Below are positions 1 through 4,993 of a stretch of 7,298 nucleotides of DNA, piece by piece. A program made the translations under genes and the position numbers. How positions within the stretch are numbered: the stretch's first letter is position 1; each line of letters starts with the position of its first letter. The notes under the pieces are model-generated. The model worked only from the letters and a program-made list of their open reading frames with translations, searched no databases and had not been told where the DNA came from. This DNA is from Thermoleophilaceae bacterium (GTDB lineage Bacteria > Actinomycetota > Thermoleophilia > Solirubrobacterales > Thermoleophilaceae): contig JACCTJ010000203.1 in NCBI GenBank assembly GCA_013812485.1, positions 1 to 7,298 on the forward strand, written 5' to 3'.

Positions 1-293
1 GACGAGACCCAGATCCGCGCCGCCTGCGAGCGCTTGAGGTGGCCGCGCGTGGCCTTCGACTCCGGGCCGGTCTGCTGGCCGAGCACGTAGTCGGCGACCT
101 GGTCGCGCCACTCGTCGTCGACGCGCCGTGACGCGGAGGGGGCGAGCAAGGACAGCGCCTCGCGAGCGAGCTCGCGTACGCGCGTGGGCGGCATGTCGAG
201 CATCGAGGCCACGCCGTCGTAGCGCTGACCCTGTCGCAGCAGCAGCTCGATGATCGCGCGTCGCTGCGGCGGGAGGGTGTCGAGCGTGACCAT
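1..293 (-). CDS. HTH (sigma-70 region 4-like) protein of unknown role, 3' part missing
   Basis: This reading frame runs leftward from an ATG at 291-293 and leaves the window at position 1, so only the first 97 residues are visible. Residues 7-47 (from LPPQRRAIIELLL through YDGVASMLDMPPTRVRELA) have the pattern of a sigma-70 region 4 helix-turn-helix, with a conserved Leu-Pro start and a recognition helix near residues 36-47. Residues 60-94 (VADYVLGQQTG, then GHLKRSQAARIW) resemble the 'aDYlLGql..HL..C..C' layout of anti-sigma zinc-finger domains, but the cysteines are absent. I recall similar uncharacterised proteins from Thermoleophilia. It is divergent from the thioesterase gene, with 25 bp between starts, and has a TACCCT hexamer 9 nt before its ATG and no Shine-Dalgarno. 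The reading frame is secure. The DNA-binding role is inferred, and the missing C-terminus could change the picture. Confidence 0.75.
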   Translation of the reverse strand, partial: MVTLDTLPPQRRAIIELLLRQGQRYDGVASMLDMPPTRVRELAREALSLLAPSASRRVDDEWRDQVADYVLGQQTGPESKATRGHLKRSQAARIWVS

Positions 294-302
294 CGCGGGG
301 CA

Positions 303-312
303 AGGGTACCCT
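303..312. promoter_or_regulatory. Symmetric divergent -10 element, AGGGTACCCT
   Basis: This perfect 10-bp palindrome reads TACCCT (TANNNT) on both strands. On the + strand the hexamer at 307-312 is 6 nt from the GTG at 319. On the - strand the hexamer at 308-303 is 9 nt from the ATG at 293. This spacing fits leaderless or nearly leaderless transcription of both genes. I see no convincing -35 on either side. The promoter role is inferred from position and motif. Confidence 0.55.
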
Positions 313-318
313 CCCGGC

Positions 319-729
319 GTGTCGAACCCGCCGCCCCTCCTCGACCCCGCGCACACGCTCGACGGGACGCTGGGCTTCGAGGTGGTCGAGGCCGGGCCCG
401 AGCTGGCCCGCGGGCGCTTCGCGGTGACCGAGCGGACGATGCAGCCCTACGGGCTTGTCCACGGTGGGGCCTACGCCGCTCTGGCCGAGTCGCTGGCCTC
501 GATGGGCACCGCGCTCGCCGTGGCCGATGACGGAATGATCGCCGTCGGCCTGTCGAACCACACGAGCTTTCTGCGCCCGGTCACCACCGGCAGCGTTCAC
601 GCCGAGGCCCGGCGCCGCCACCGGGGGCGCACGACCTGGCTCTGGGAGGCCGACTTCAGCGACGACGAGGGCAGGCTGTGCGCGCTGGCACGGGTGACGA
701 TCGCCGTGCGTCCGCGACCTGGAGGGTAG
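319..729 (+). CDS. PaaI/YdiI-type hotdog-fold acyl-CoA thioesterase
   Basis: The 136-residue protein is probably a cytosolic thioesterase that hydrolyses an aromatic or other acyl-CoA. The hotdog signature is clear: PYGLVHGGAYAALAES at residues 43-58, with the HGG loop at 48-50 and the likely catalytic Glu57 on the following helix. VGLSNHTSFLRPV (77-89) and the C-terminal EGRLCALARVTIAV strand (117-130) match the E. coli YdiI/EntH pattern. I chose the GTG at 319 because an upstream ATG at 250 would run 44 nt into the divergent HTH gene and add 23 residues of non-family sequence, and because TACCCT lies 6 nt before this GTG. It converges on the amidase gene, with only 18 bp between stops. A role as the DHNA-CoA thioesterase (MenI) of menaquinone synthesis is possible, but nothing in the sequence fixes the substrate. 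Confidence 0.85.
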   Translation: MSNPPPLLDPAHTLDGTLGFEVVEAGPELARGRFAVTERTMQPYGLVHGGAYAALAESLASMGTALAVADDGMIAVGLSNHTSFLRPVTTGSVHAEARRRHRGRTTWLWEADFSDDEGRLCALARVTIAVRPRPGG

Positions 730-747
730 GCCCGGGCGCCGCGGAGC

Positions 748-2187
748 TCAGGTCGAGGCGCTGACCGCGGGCCGGCGCTCGGCCCAGGGCCGCGCCGCCT
801 CAAGCTGCGCCGACAGCGAGAGCAGCAGGTCCTCGCCGCCGTGCGGTCCGACCAGGTGGACCCCGATCGGCAGCCCGGCGTCGGAGTGGTGCAGCGGCAG
901 CGAGATCGCCGGCTGGCCGGTCACGTTGATCGGCGGCGTGAACGGGATCCACTCGCCGGCCTTGGCGAGCATCGTCACCGGTTGCTCGCCCTCGCCGGGC
1001 TCGAGCGCCCCGATCTCGAGCGGGGGCTGGGCGAGCGTCGGCGTGAGCCAGACGTCGTGGTCGGCCCAGAAGGCGAGCAGCACGCGCGAGGCGGTGCGCA
1101 GATACGAGACCGAGCCGATGTAGTCGGAGGCCGAGGTTGCCTCGGCGATCTCGACGAGCTGGCGCGTGAGCGGCTCGAGCTGAGCGCGGTCGAGCTCACC
1201 GCCCGCGACGGCGGCGAGCGTCTTCGCGCCCGGGCCGACGTCGGCGAACCAGATCCGCGTGAAGTGCTCGAGGAAGCGCTCGGGATCCAGCTGGGGCGAG
1301 GCCTGCTCGACCTCGTGCCCGAGCGATTCGAGCAGCCGCGCCGTCTCCTCGACGGCGGTGACGCAGTCGGGATGGATCGGCACACCGGTGGGCGCCTCGG
1401 TCGCGTAGCCGATCCGCAGGCGGCCGGGCTCGCGCGCCGCCGCCGCCGTGAACCCCTCGGCTGAGGGGGGCGCGAGGAACGGGTCGCCGAGCTCGTAACC
1501 GGCGAGCAGGTCGAGCGCTAGCGCCGTGTCGTCGACGGTCCGCGACAACACGCCGTCGGTGACCAGTCCGATCGTGTCGTTCGGGACCGGCGCGACCGAG
1601 ATCGTGCCGCGGCCCGGCTTGAGCCCGACGAGGCCGCTGCAGGAGGCGGGTATGCGGATCGACCCGGCCCCGTCGTTGCCGTGGGCGAGCGACAGCATCC
1701 CGGCCGCCACCGCGGCGGCGCTTCCGCCCGACGAGCCGCCGGGCGTGCGGGCGGTGTCCCAGGGGTTGCGCGTCGCCCCGAACCGGTGCGGCTCGGTCAC
1801 CGGCAGGATGCCGAGCTCGGGGACGTTGGTCTTGCCGACGACGATCGCGCCGGCCTCGCGCAGGCGGCGCACGACCGCGCTGTCCATCGACGGGACCCAG
1901 TCGCCGGTAGCGCGCATGCCGAAGGTGGTGCGGATGCCCTCGGTAAGGGCGAGGATGTCCTTGATGGCGACGGGCACGCCGGCCAGGGGCCGCGAGTCGC
2001 CCGCGCTCATGGCGTCGGCCTCCGCGAGCGCCCGCTCGGGGACGAGCGTGACGAACGCGTTCAGCTCCGCGTCGAGGCGCTCGATCGCGCTCAGGCAGGT
2101 CTCGACGAGCTCTCGCGCGCTGACCTCGCCCGCGCGCACCGCGGCGGCCTGGTCGCGGGCGGACCTGAGCAGGATCTCCTCGGGCAT
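748..2187 (-). CDS. Amidase signature (AS) family amidohydrolase
   Basis: The 479-residue protein belongs to the family of GatA, FAAH and 6-aminohexanoate-cyclic-dimer hydrolase, which cleave C-N amide bonds. The Ser-cisSer-Lys triad is visible: Lys76 in PVAIKDI, cis-Ser152 in the Gly/Ser-rich TPGGSSGGS stretch (148-156), and nucleophile Ser176 in DGAGSIRIPA. The 24-residue cisSer-Ser spacing and 76-residue Lys-cisSer spacing match characterised members. The length is normal for the family. I chose the ATG at 2187 because GGAGAGGA (2195-2202) lies 7 nt upstream. An in-frame ATG at 2220 would add 11 residues but has no Shine-Dalgarno. The gene is monocistronic, divergent from the MBL hydrolase and convergent with the thioesterase. 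No gatB or gatC is nearby, so a role in tRNA-dependent amidation is not supported. The natural amide substrate is unknown. Confidence 0.9.
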   Translation of the reverse strand: MPEEILLRSARDQAAAVRAGEVSARELVETCLSAIERLDAELNAFVTLVPERALAEADAMSAGDSRPLAGVPVAIKDILALTEGIRTTFGMRATGDWVPSMDSAVVRRLREAGAIVVGKTNVPELGILPVTEPHRFGATRNPWDTARTPGGSSGGSAAAVAAGMLSLAHGNDGAGSIRIPASCSGLVGLKPGRGTISVAPVPNDTIGLVTDGVLSRTVDDTALALDLLAGYELGDPFLAPPSAEGFTAAAAREPGRLRIGYATEAPTGVPIHPDCVTAVEETARLLESLGHEVEQASPQLDPERFLEHFTRIWFADVGPGAKTLAAVAGGELDRAQLEPLTRQLVEIAEATSASDYIGSVSYLRTASRVLLAFWADHDVWLTPTLAQPPLEIGALEPGEGEQPVTMLAKAGEWIPFTPPINVTGQPAISLPLHHSDAGLPIGVHLVGPHGGEDLLLSLSAQLEAARPWAERRPAVSAST

Positions 2188-2244
2188 GGGCTCGTCCTCT
2201 CCGCATCGGGCGTTGCTCATGCGCGCGCGTGGGAAGATCGCCGG
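2188..2244. other. Divergent intergenic region with an alternating CATG(CG)nTG tract
   Basis: These 57 bp separate the divergent amidase and MBL starts. They contain no TA step at all, so no TANNNT hexamer on either strand. Positions 2218-2231 form a 14-bp strictly alternating pyrimidine-purine run. The promoters of the two genes cannot be placed from sequence. Confidence 0.5.
2195..2202 (-). promoter_or_regulatory. Shine-Dalgarno site of the amidase gene, decides its start
   Basis: On the - strand this reads GGAGAGGA, 7 nt before the ATG at 2187. It favours that start over the in-frame ATG at 2220. It implies a transcript with a 5' leader, unlike the neighbours that appear leaderless. Confidence 0.65.
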
Positions 2245-2979
2245 GTGAGCGAGGATCGCGCTCCCCAGGGCGTCGTCCGCGTGCGGGCCCCGAACCCCTC
2301 GCCGATAACGCTCGACGGCACCAACACCTACGTGGTGGTCGGGGGTTGGGTCGTCGACCCCGGGCCGAACGACGCCGAGCACCTCGACAGGGTGTCCGAC
2401 ACCCTGTTGCGGAACGCTCAAGGCGACTCAGCGAAGGGCATCGTGCTGACCCACGATCATCCCGATCACGCCGAGGGCGCCGCGGCTCTGGCCGAGCGCG
2501 CCGGAGGGGTCGAGGTCGTGCGGCCGGTCGATGGCCAGGAGCTGGGGCCGTTCCGGGCCCTGGCCACGCCCGGCCACGCCCCGGACCACGTCTGCCTGCT
2601 CTTCGGCCGCATCCTCTTCTCCGGCGACACCGTGCTCGGCGAGGGCAGCGTGTTCATCGGCCCGGGGGAGGGCTCGATGTCGGCCTACCTCGCCTCCCTG
2701 CGCCGCCTGGGGGAGCTCGACCTCGACGTGCTCTGCCCCGGCCACGGCCCGTTCGTGTGGCGCCCGCACGAGAAGATCGACGAGTACCTGGAGCACCGGC
2801 TCGACCGTGAGCGCCGACTCGTCGAAGCGCTCGATCGTGGCGCACGCACCCGCGAGGCGATGCTCGATGCGGCGTGGCCCGAGGTTCCGCAGGCCCTGCG
2901 CCCGGCGGCGGCGCTCACGCTCGAGGCGCACCTCGAGAAGCTGGGGGAGGAGGGACGGCTGCCCGCGGGCCCCGATTAG
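2245..2979 (+). CDS. LACTB2-like metallo-beta-lactamase-fold hydrolase
   Basis: The 244-residue soluble MBL-fold enzyme is probably a two-metal hydrolase. The ligands are visible: HDHPDH at 70-75 (the HxHxDH motif, His70, His72, Asp74, His75), His111 in TPGHAPDH, Asp128 in FSGDTVLG and His167 in CPGHGP. The N-terminal APNPSPITLDGTNTYVV and the helical C-terminal tail (about 175-240, with an ERRLVEALDRG stretch and an ALTLEAHLEKLGEEGRL helix) are typical of the LACTB2/YflN-like group, whose human member is a single-strand-specific endoribonuclease. Function in bacteria is unsettled. The GTG at 2245 is chosen because the family homology begins a few residues later and the longer open frame upstream lies wholly antisense to the amidase. 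A weak GGAAGA sits 7 nt upstream. The stop is followed by a 52-bp gap to the convergent methyltransferase stop. Confidence 0.88.
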   Translation: MSEDRAPQGVVRVRAPNPSPITLDGTNTYVVVGGWVVDPGPNDAEHLDRVSDTLLRNAQGDSAKGIVLTHDHPDHAEGAAALAERAGGVEVVRPVDGQELGPFRALATPGHAPDHVCLLFGRILFSGDTVLGEGSVFIGPGEGSMSAYLASLRRLGELDLDVLCPGHGPFVWRPHEKIDEYLEHRLDRERRLVEALDRGARTREAMLDAAWPEVPQALRPAAALTLEAHLEKLGEEGRLPAGPD

Positions 2980-3031
2980 ATGGCCGCGTGCGTTCGCGTC
3001 ACCGAGCCTGGTGGGGGGTGGAATCGACTAT
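2980..3031. other. Short convergent intergenic gap, no clear terminator
   Basis: These 52 bp lie between the convergent MBL and methyltransferase stops. A weak CACCG/TGGTG hairpin (about 3000-3014) has no T-run on either side, so I do not call a terminator. The 18-bp convergent gap at 730-747 likewise has no room for one. Confidence 0.4.
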
Positions 3032-3760
3032 CTAAGCCTTGCGGGCGAAGTACGCTCGGTGTCCGGGGGCGAACGGCTCCTCGCCGTACCCGCGCCGGAC
3101 CCGCGCGCGGAAGCCGGTGCAGCGCAGCAGCGCGAGCACCTCCGCCGGCCTGTGGAGCCGAAGGCGGTGGATCTCCTGCCCGCGGCGGTAGAGCTCACCG
3201 TCCCGGCGGAAGGTGGTGATCGAGCGCGTGAGCTCCTGCGCGACCCGGTCCTCCTCGGTCTCGACGAGCACCGCCCAGTCGCGCCCCTCGAACCAGGAGC
3301 GCAGCGGTCCGGATCCGGGCACCCGACCCGGCCCGGCCAGGTCGAACACGAACAGCCCGCCCGGTTCAAGCGCCGCGTGCGCGCGGGCGAAGACCTCGGC
3401 CAGCGCCTCCTCGGTGTTGGCCGGATCGAGCAGGTATCCGAGGACCTCGCCCACGGCGATCACGGCCTGGCAGAGGAGAAGGTCCGCCTCGACGAACGAC
3501 GCGACGGAGAAGTCCGCGGCCGGCGCGGCGCGCCGGGCCAGGGCGATCATCGCGGGCGACGCGTCGAGGCCGAGAACGTCGAAGCCGGCGTCGGTCAGCG
3601 TGCGCGCCGTGCGGCCGGGCCCGCAACCGAGCTCCACGACGAGGCCGGACGAGGTTCCTCGATCGCCCAGGAGCTCGACGATCTTCGGCGCGGCGAGCTC
3701 GGCCAGCGTCGAGAAGCCGTCGTCGTGGATGTGGGCGAGGTCGTCGCCGTAGCCCGGCAC
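3032..3760 (-). CDS. Class I SAM-dependent methyltransferase
   Basis: The 242-residue protein has a Rossmann-fold methyltransferase core. Motif I is VVELGCGPG (41-49), followed by the acidic ribose-binding Asp66 in VLGLDAS, the QAVIAVGEVLGYLLD strand-helix (99-113) in the motif II/III area and LEPGGLFVFDLAGPG (131-145), the usual post-II/III strand. The N-terminal GYGDDLAHIHDDGFSTLA segment is a cap helix seen in a group of bacterial methyltransferases of unknown substrate. The C-terminus (AEVLALLRCTGFRARVRRGYGEE) is also standard. The start is a GTG at 3760 with no Shine-Dalgarno. TACCTT lies 8 nt upstream, as at other apparently leaderless starts here. It is divergent from efp (61 bp) and convergent with the MBL gene. 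Methylation target unknown: small molecules are as likely as macromolecules. Confidence 0.87.
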   Translation of the reverse strand: MPGYGDDLAHIHDDGFSTLAELAAPKIVELLGDRGTSSGLVVELGCGPGRTARTLTDAGFDVLGLDASPAMIALARRAAPAADFSVASFVEADLLLCQAVIAVGEVLGYLLDPANTEEALAEVFARAHAALEPGGLFVFDLAGPGRVPGSGPLRSWFEGRDWAVLVETEEDRVAQELTRSITTFRRDGELYRRGQEIHRLRLHRPAEVLALLRCTGFRARVRRGYGEEPFAPGHRAYFARKA

Positions 3761-3768
3761 GCGGCAGA

Positions 3769-3774
3769 AAGGTA
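3769..3774 (-). promoter_or_regulatory. Candidate -10 hexamer (TACCTT) of the methyltransferase gene
   Basis: On the - strand TACCTT fits TANNNT and ends 8 nt before the GTG at 3760, consistent with a leaderless transcript. No purine-rich Shine-Dalgarno lies between it and the start. No clear -35 is visible. Confidence 0.45.
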
Positions 3775-3802
3775 ATCGCCGGCGCTCGAGTCAGCGGAGC
3801 CG

Positions 3803-3812
3803 AAGCTAGTCT
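3803..3812. promoter_or_regulatory. Candidate efp -10 (TAGTCT) with an opposing TAGCTT on the other strand
   Basis: The + strand reads TAGTCT at 3807-3812, 9 nt before the efp GTG at 3822, with a C-rich spacer and no Shine-Dalgarno. The - strand reads TAGCTT at 3808-3803 around the same TA step, so the element could also fire leftward toward the methyltransferase gene. This is probably the main promoter of the efp-dxs operon. Confidence 0.5.
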
Positions 3813-3821
3813 TCCCCCCGC

Positions 3822-4382
3822 GTGATCTCCACCAACCAGTTCAAGAACGGGACCCACATCGAGGTCGAGGGGACGATCTTCAAGATCGTCGAGTTCCAGC
3901 ACGTCAAGCCCGGCAAGGGCGGGGCGTTCGTGCGCACGAAGCTGCGCCGCCAAGCCGACGGAGCGGCGATCGACCGGACCTTTCGCGCCGGCGAGAAATT
4001 CCGCCCGGTGCGCACGGAGACCCGCAAGATGCAGTTTCTCTACGCCGACGGCTCCGACGCCCACTTCATGGACCTCGAGAGCTACGACCAGCTCGCTCTT
4101 CCCCAGGAATCGGTCGCCTCGGCCCTGCGCTGGATCGCGCCGAGCGAGGAGGTCGAGGTCCTGCACGTCGACGAGCGCCCAGCCGACGTGCAGGTGCCGA
4201 GCGCGGTCGAGCTGACGGTCGCCGAGACCGAGCCAGGGCTGCGCGGCGACACCGCCTCCGGCGGCGGCGACAAGCCCGCCACGCTCGAGTCGGGCGTGGC
4301 GGTGCGCGTGCCGCTTTTCGTCAACCCGGGCGACCGCATCCGCGTCGACACGCGATCGGGCGAGTACATCGCGCGGGCCTAG
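3822..4382 (+). CDS. efp: Translation elongation factor P
   Basis: The 186-residue EF-P binds the ribosome between the P and E sites and rescues stalling at polyproline. The three-domain beta-barrel layout is complete: a KOW-like N-domain (FKNGTHIEVEGTIFKIVEFQ, residues 7-26), the conserved loop HVKPGKGGAFVRTKLR (27-42) whose tip Lys32 is the residue modified in many bacteria, then two OB domains ending in NPGDRIRVDTRSGEYIARA. The length is normal for the family. The GTG at 3822 gives the expected family N-terminus and has a -10-like TAGTCT just upstream. No EF-P modifying enzyme (epmA, earP) is in the window. The gene heads the co-directional run into nusB, 9 bp away, whose Shine-Dalgarno overlaps the efp stop codon. 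Confidence 0.97.
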   Translation: MISTNQFKNGTHIEVEGTIFKIVEFQHVKPGKGGAFVRTKLRRQADGAAIDRTFRAGEKFRPVRTETRKMQFLYADGSDAHFMDLESYDQLALPQESVASALRWIAPSEEVEVLHVDERPADVQVPSAVELTVAETEPGLRGDTASGGGDKPATLESGVAVRVPLFVNPGDRIRVDTRSGEYIARA

Positions 4383-4385
4383 GAG
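4381..4385 (+). promoter_or_regulatory. nusB Shine-Dalgarno AGGAG overlapping the efp stop
   Basis: AGGAG shares its AG with the TAG stop of efp (4380-4382) and lies 6 nt before the nusB GTG at 4392. The arrangement favours re-initiation by ribosomes finishing efp and supports this nusB start. Confidence 0.7.
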
Positions 4386-4391
4386 CTCGCG

Positions 4392-4778
4392 GTGCGCCGG
4401 TCCGATCAGCGCCGGGCGGCGGTCTTCGCCCTCTACCAGCACGAGGTGACCGGACACGCGGCCGAAGAGTTGCTCGACCGCCGTGCCACCACCTTCACCC
4501 GGGAGCTCGTGGAGGGAGTGGAGGCCGAGCGTCCCGAGCTCGACGAGCTGATCGCCCGGCACTCGATCGGCTGGTCGCTCGACCGCATCGCGCCGCTCGA
4601 GCGCAGCATCCTCCGGGTCGCCCTCCACGAGTTGCTGCACCGCCCCGACGTGCCCGACGAGGTCGCCATGGACGAGGCCATCGAGGCCGCGAAGGAGCTG
4701 TGCGCGGCGGAGGCCCCGGGCTTCGTGAACGGCCTGCTCGCCGCCGCGGCCCGAGACGGAGAGACTCTGGCCGGATGA
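4392..4778 (+). CDS. nusB: Transcription antitermination factor NusB
   Basis: The 128-residue all-helical RNA-binding protein partners with NusE (S10) at boxA sites in rRNA antitermination. The N-terminal helix RRSDQRRAAVFALYQHEVTG (2-21), the central SLDRIAPLERSILRVALHELL (57-77) with the highly conserved ERSILRVA core, and the C-terminal DEVAMDEAIEAAKEL...FVNGLLAAAAR (88-119) are diagnostic for NusB. It is slightly shorter than the E. coli protein (139 aa), as in many actinobacteria. The start is a GTG behind an AGGAG that overlaps the efp stop. The 3' end overlaps the xseB start in an ATGA, which indicates translational coupling. Co-location with efp is common across bacteria. Confidence 0.95.
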   Translation: MRRSDQRRAAVFALYQHEVTGHAAEELLDRRATTFTRELVEGVEAERPELDELIARHSIGWSLDRIAPLERSILRVALHELLHRPDVPDEVAMDEAIEAAKELCAAEAPGFVNGLLAAAARDGETLAG

Positions 4779-4993
4779 GCGCGCCCGGGTCCGATCCTGC
4801 CGGCACCCTCGAGGTCGCCGTGGCCGAGCTCGAGGCCGCCGCCTGGCGACTGCGCGCCGGCGACCTCGACGCCGAGGACGCGGCCACGCTCGTCGAGCGC
4901 TGCGCCGAGCTAGCCGCCCGCCTGGGCGGCGAGCTCGACCGCGCGGCCCGCGCGGCCGCCGAGCCCGCGAGCGGGCAGGAGACGCTCCTGTGA
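4775..4993 (+). CDS. xseB: Exodeoxyribonuclease VII small subunit
   Basis: The 72-residue acidic helical-hairpin protein fits XseB, which binds the large catalytic subunit XseA to form exonuclease VII, a degrader of single-stranded DNA. TLEVAVAELEAAAWRLRAGD (residues 11-30) aligns with the XseB pattern 'fEeALaELEeIVrrLEsGd', and DLDAEDAATLVERCAELAARL (30-50) with 'dLpLEEALelyErGveLar'. The usually invariant Gly of that second helix is Cys43 here. The C-terminus is short and Ala-rich. The ATG at 4775 overlaps the nusB stop (ATGA). A longer in-frame ATG at 4700 would lie inside nusB and add Arg-rich shadow sequence. No xseA lies beside it, although xseA usually precedes xseB. It could be a divergent XseB or only a look-alike, since the protein is short and compositionally simple. 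Confidence 0.75.
   Translation: MSAPGSDPAGTLEVAVAELEAAAWRLRAGDLDAEDAATLVERCAELAARLGGELDRAARAAAEPASGQETLL
4976..4990 (+). promoter_or_regulatory. Hairpin sequestering the ispA Shine-Dalgarno and start base
   Basis: CAGGAG (4976-4981) pairs perfectly with CTCCTG (4985-4990) around an ACG loop. The left arm contains AGGAG, the ispA Shine-Dalgarno, and the last base of the right arm is the G of the ispA GTG. A 4975-4991 G-T pair could extend it. The structure falls on the last codons of xseB, so a ribosome finishing xseB would melt it. The pairing is seen. The regulatory effect is inferred. Confidence 0.5.

Noticed and set aside
250..318. ATG at 250 as the thioesterase start
   Set aside because: It would overlap the divergent HTH gene by 44 nt and add residues unlike the hotdog family. 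The GTG at 319 has the -10-like element at the right distance.
748..2187. Amidase as GatA of the tRNA-dependent amidotransferase
   Set aside because: No gatB or gatC is adjacent, and the sequence resembles the broader amidase group. Shared triad motifs alone do not show GatA function.
1681..2244. Upstream extension of the MBL hydrolase frame to an ATG at 1681
   Set aside because: The extension is wholly antisense to the amidase catalytic core and has shadow-like Arg/Gly/Asp composition. Family similarity begins just after the GTG at 2245.
2976..3035. Inverted repeat TTAGAT ... ATCTAA spanning the convergent gap
   Set aside because: It has only 6 bp arms and a loop of about 48 nt, and both arms are simply the two stop codons in similar contexts. 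It is not a credible terminator.
3848..3947. Unusual EF-P loop (PGKGGAF)
   Set aside because: A Lys at the tip with a small residue following is within the normal range of bacterial EF-P. Modification cannot be inferred without the partner enzyme.
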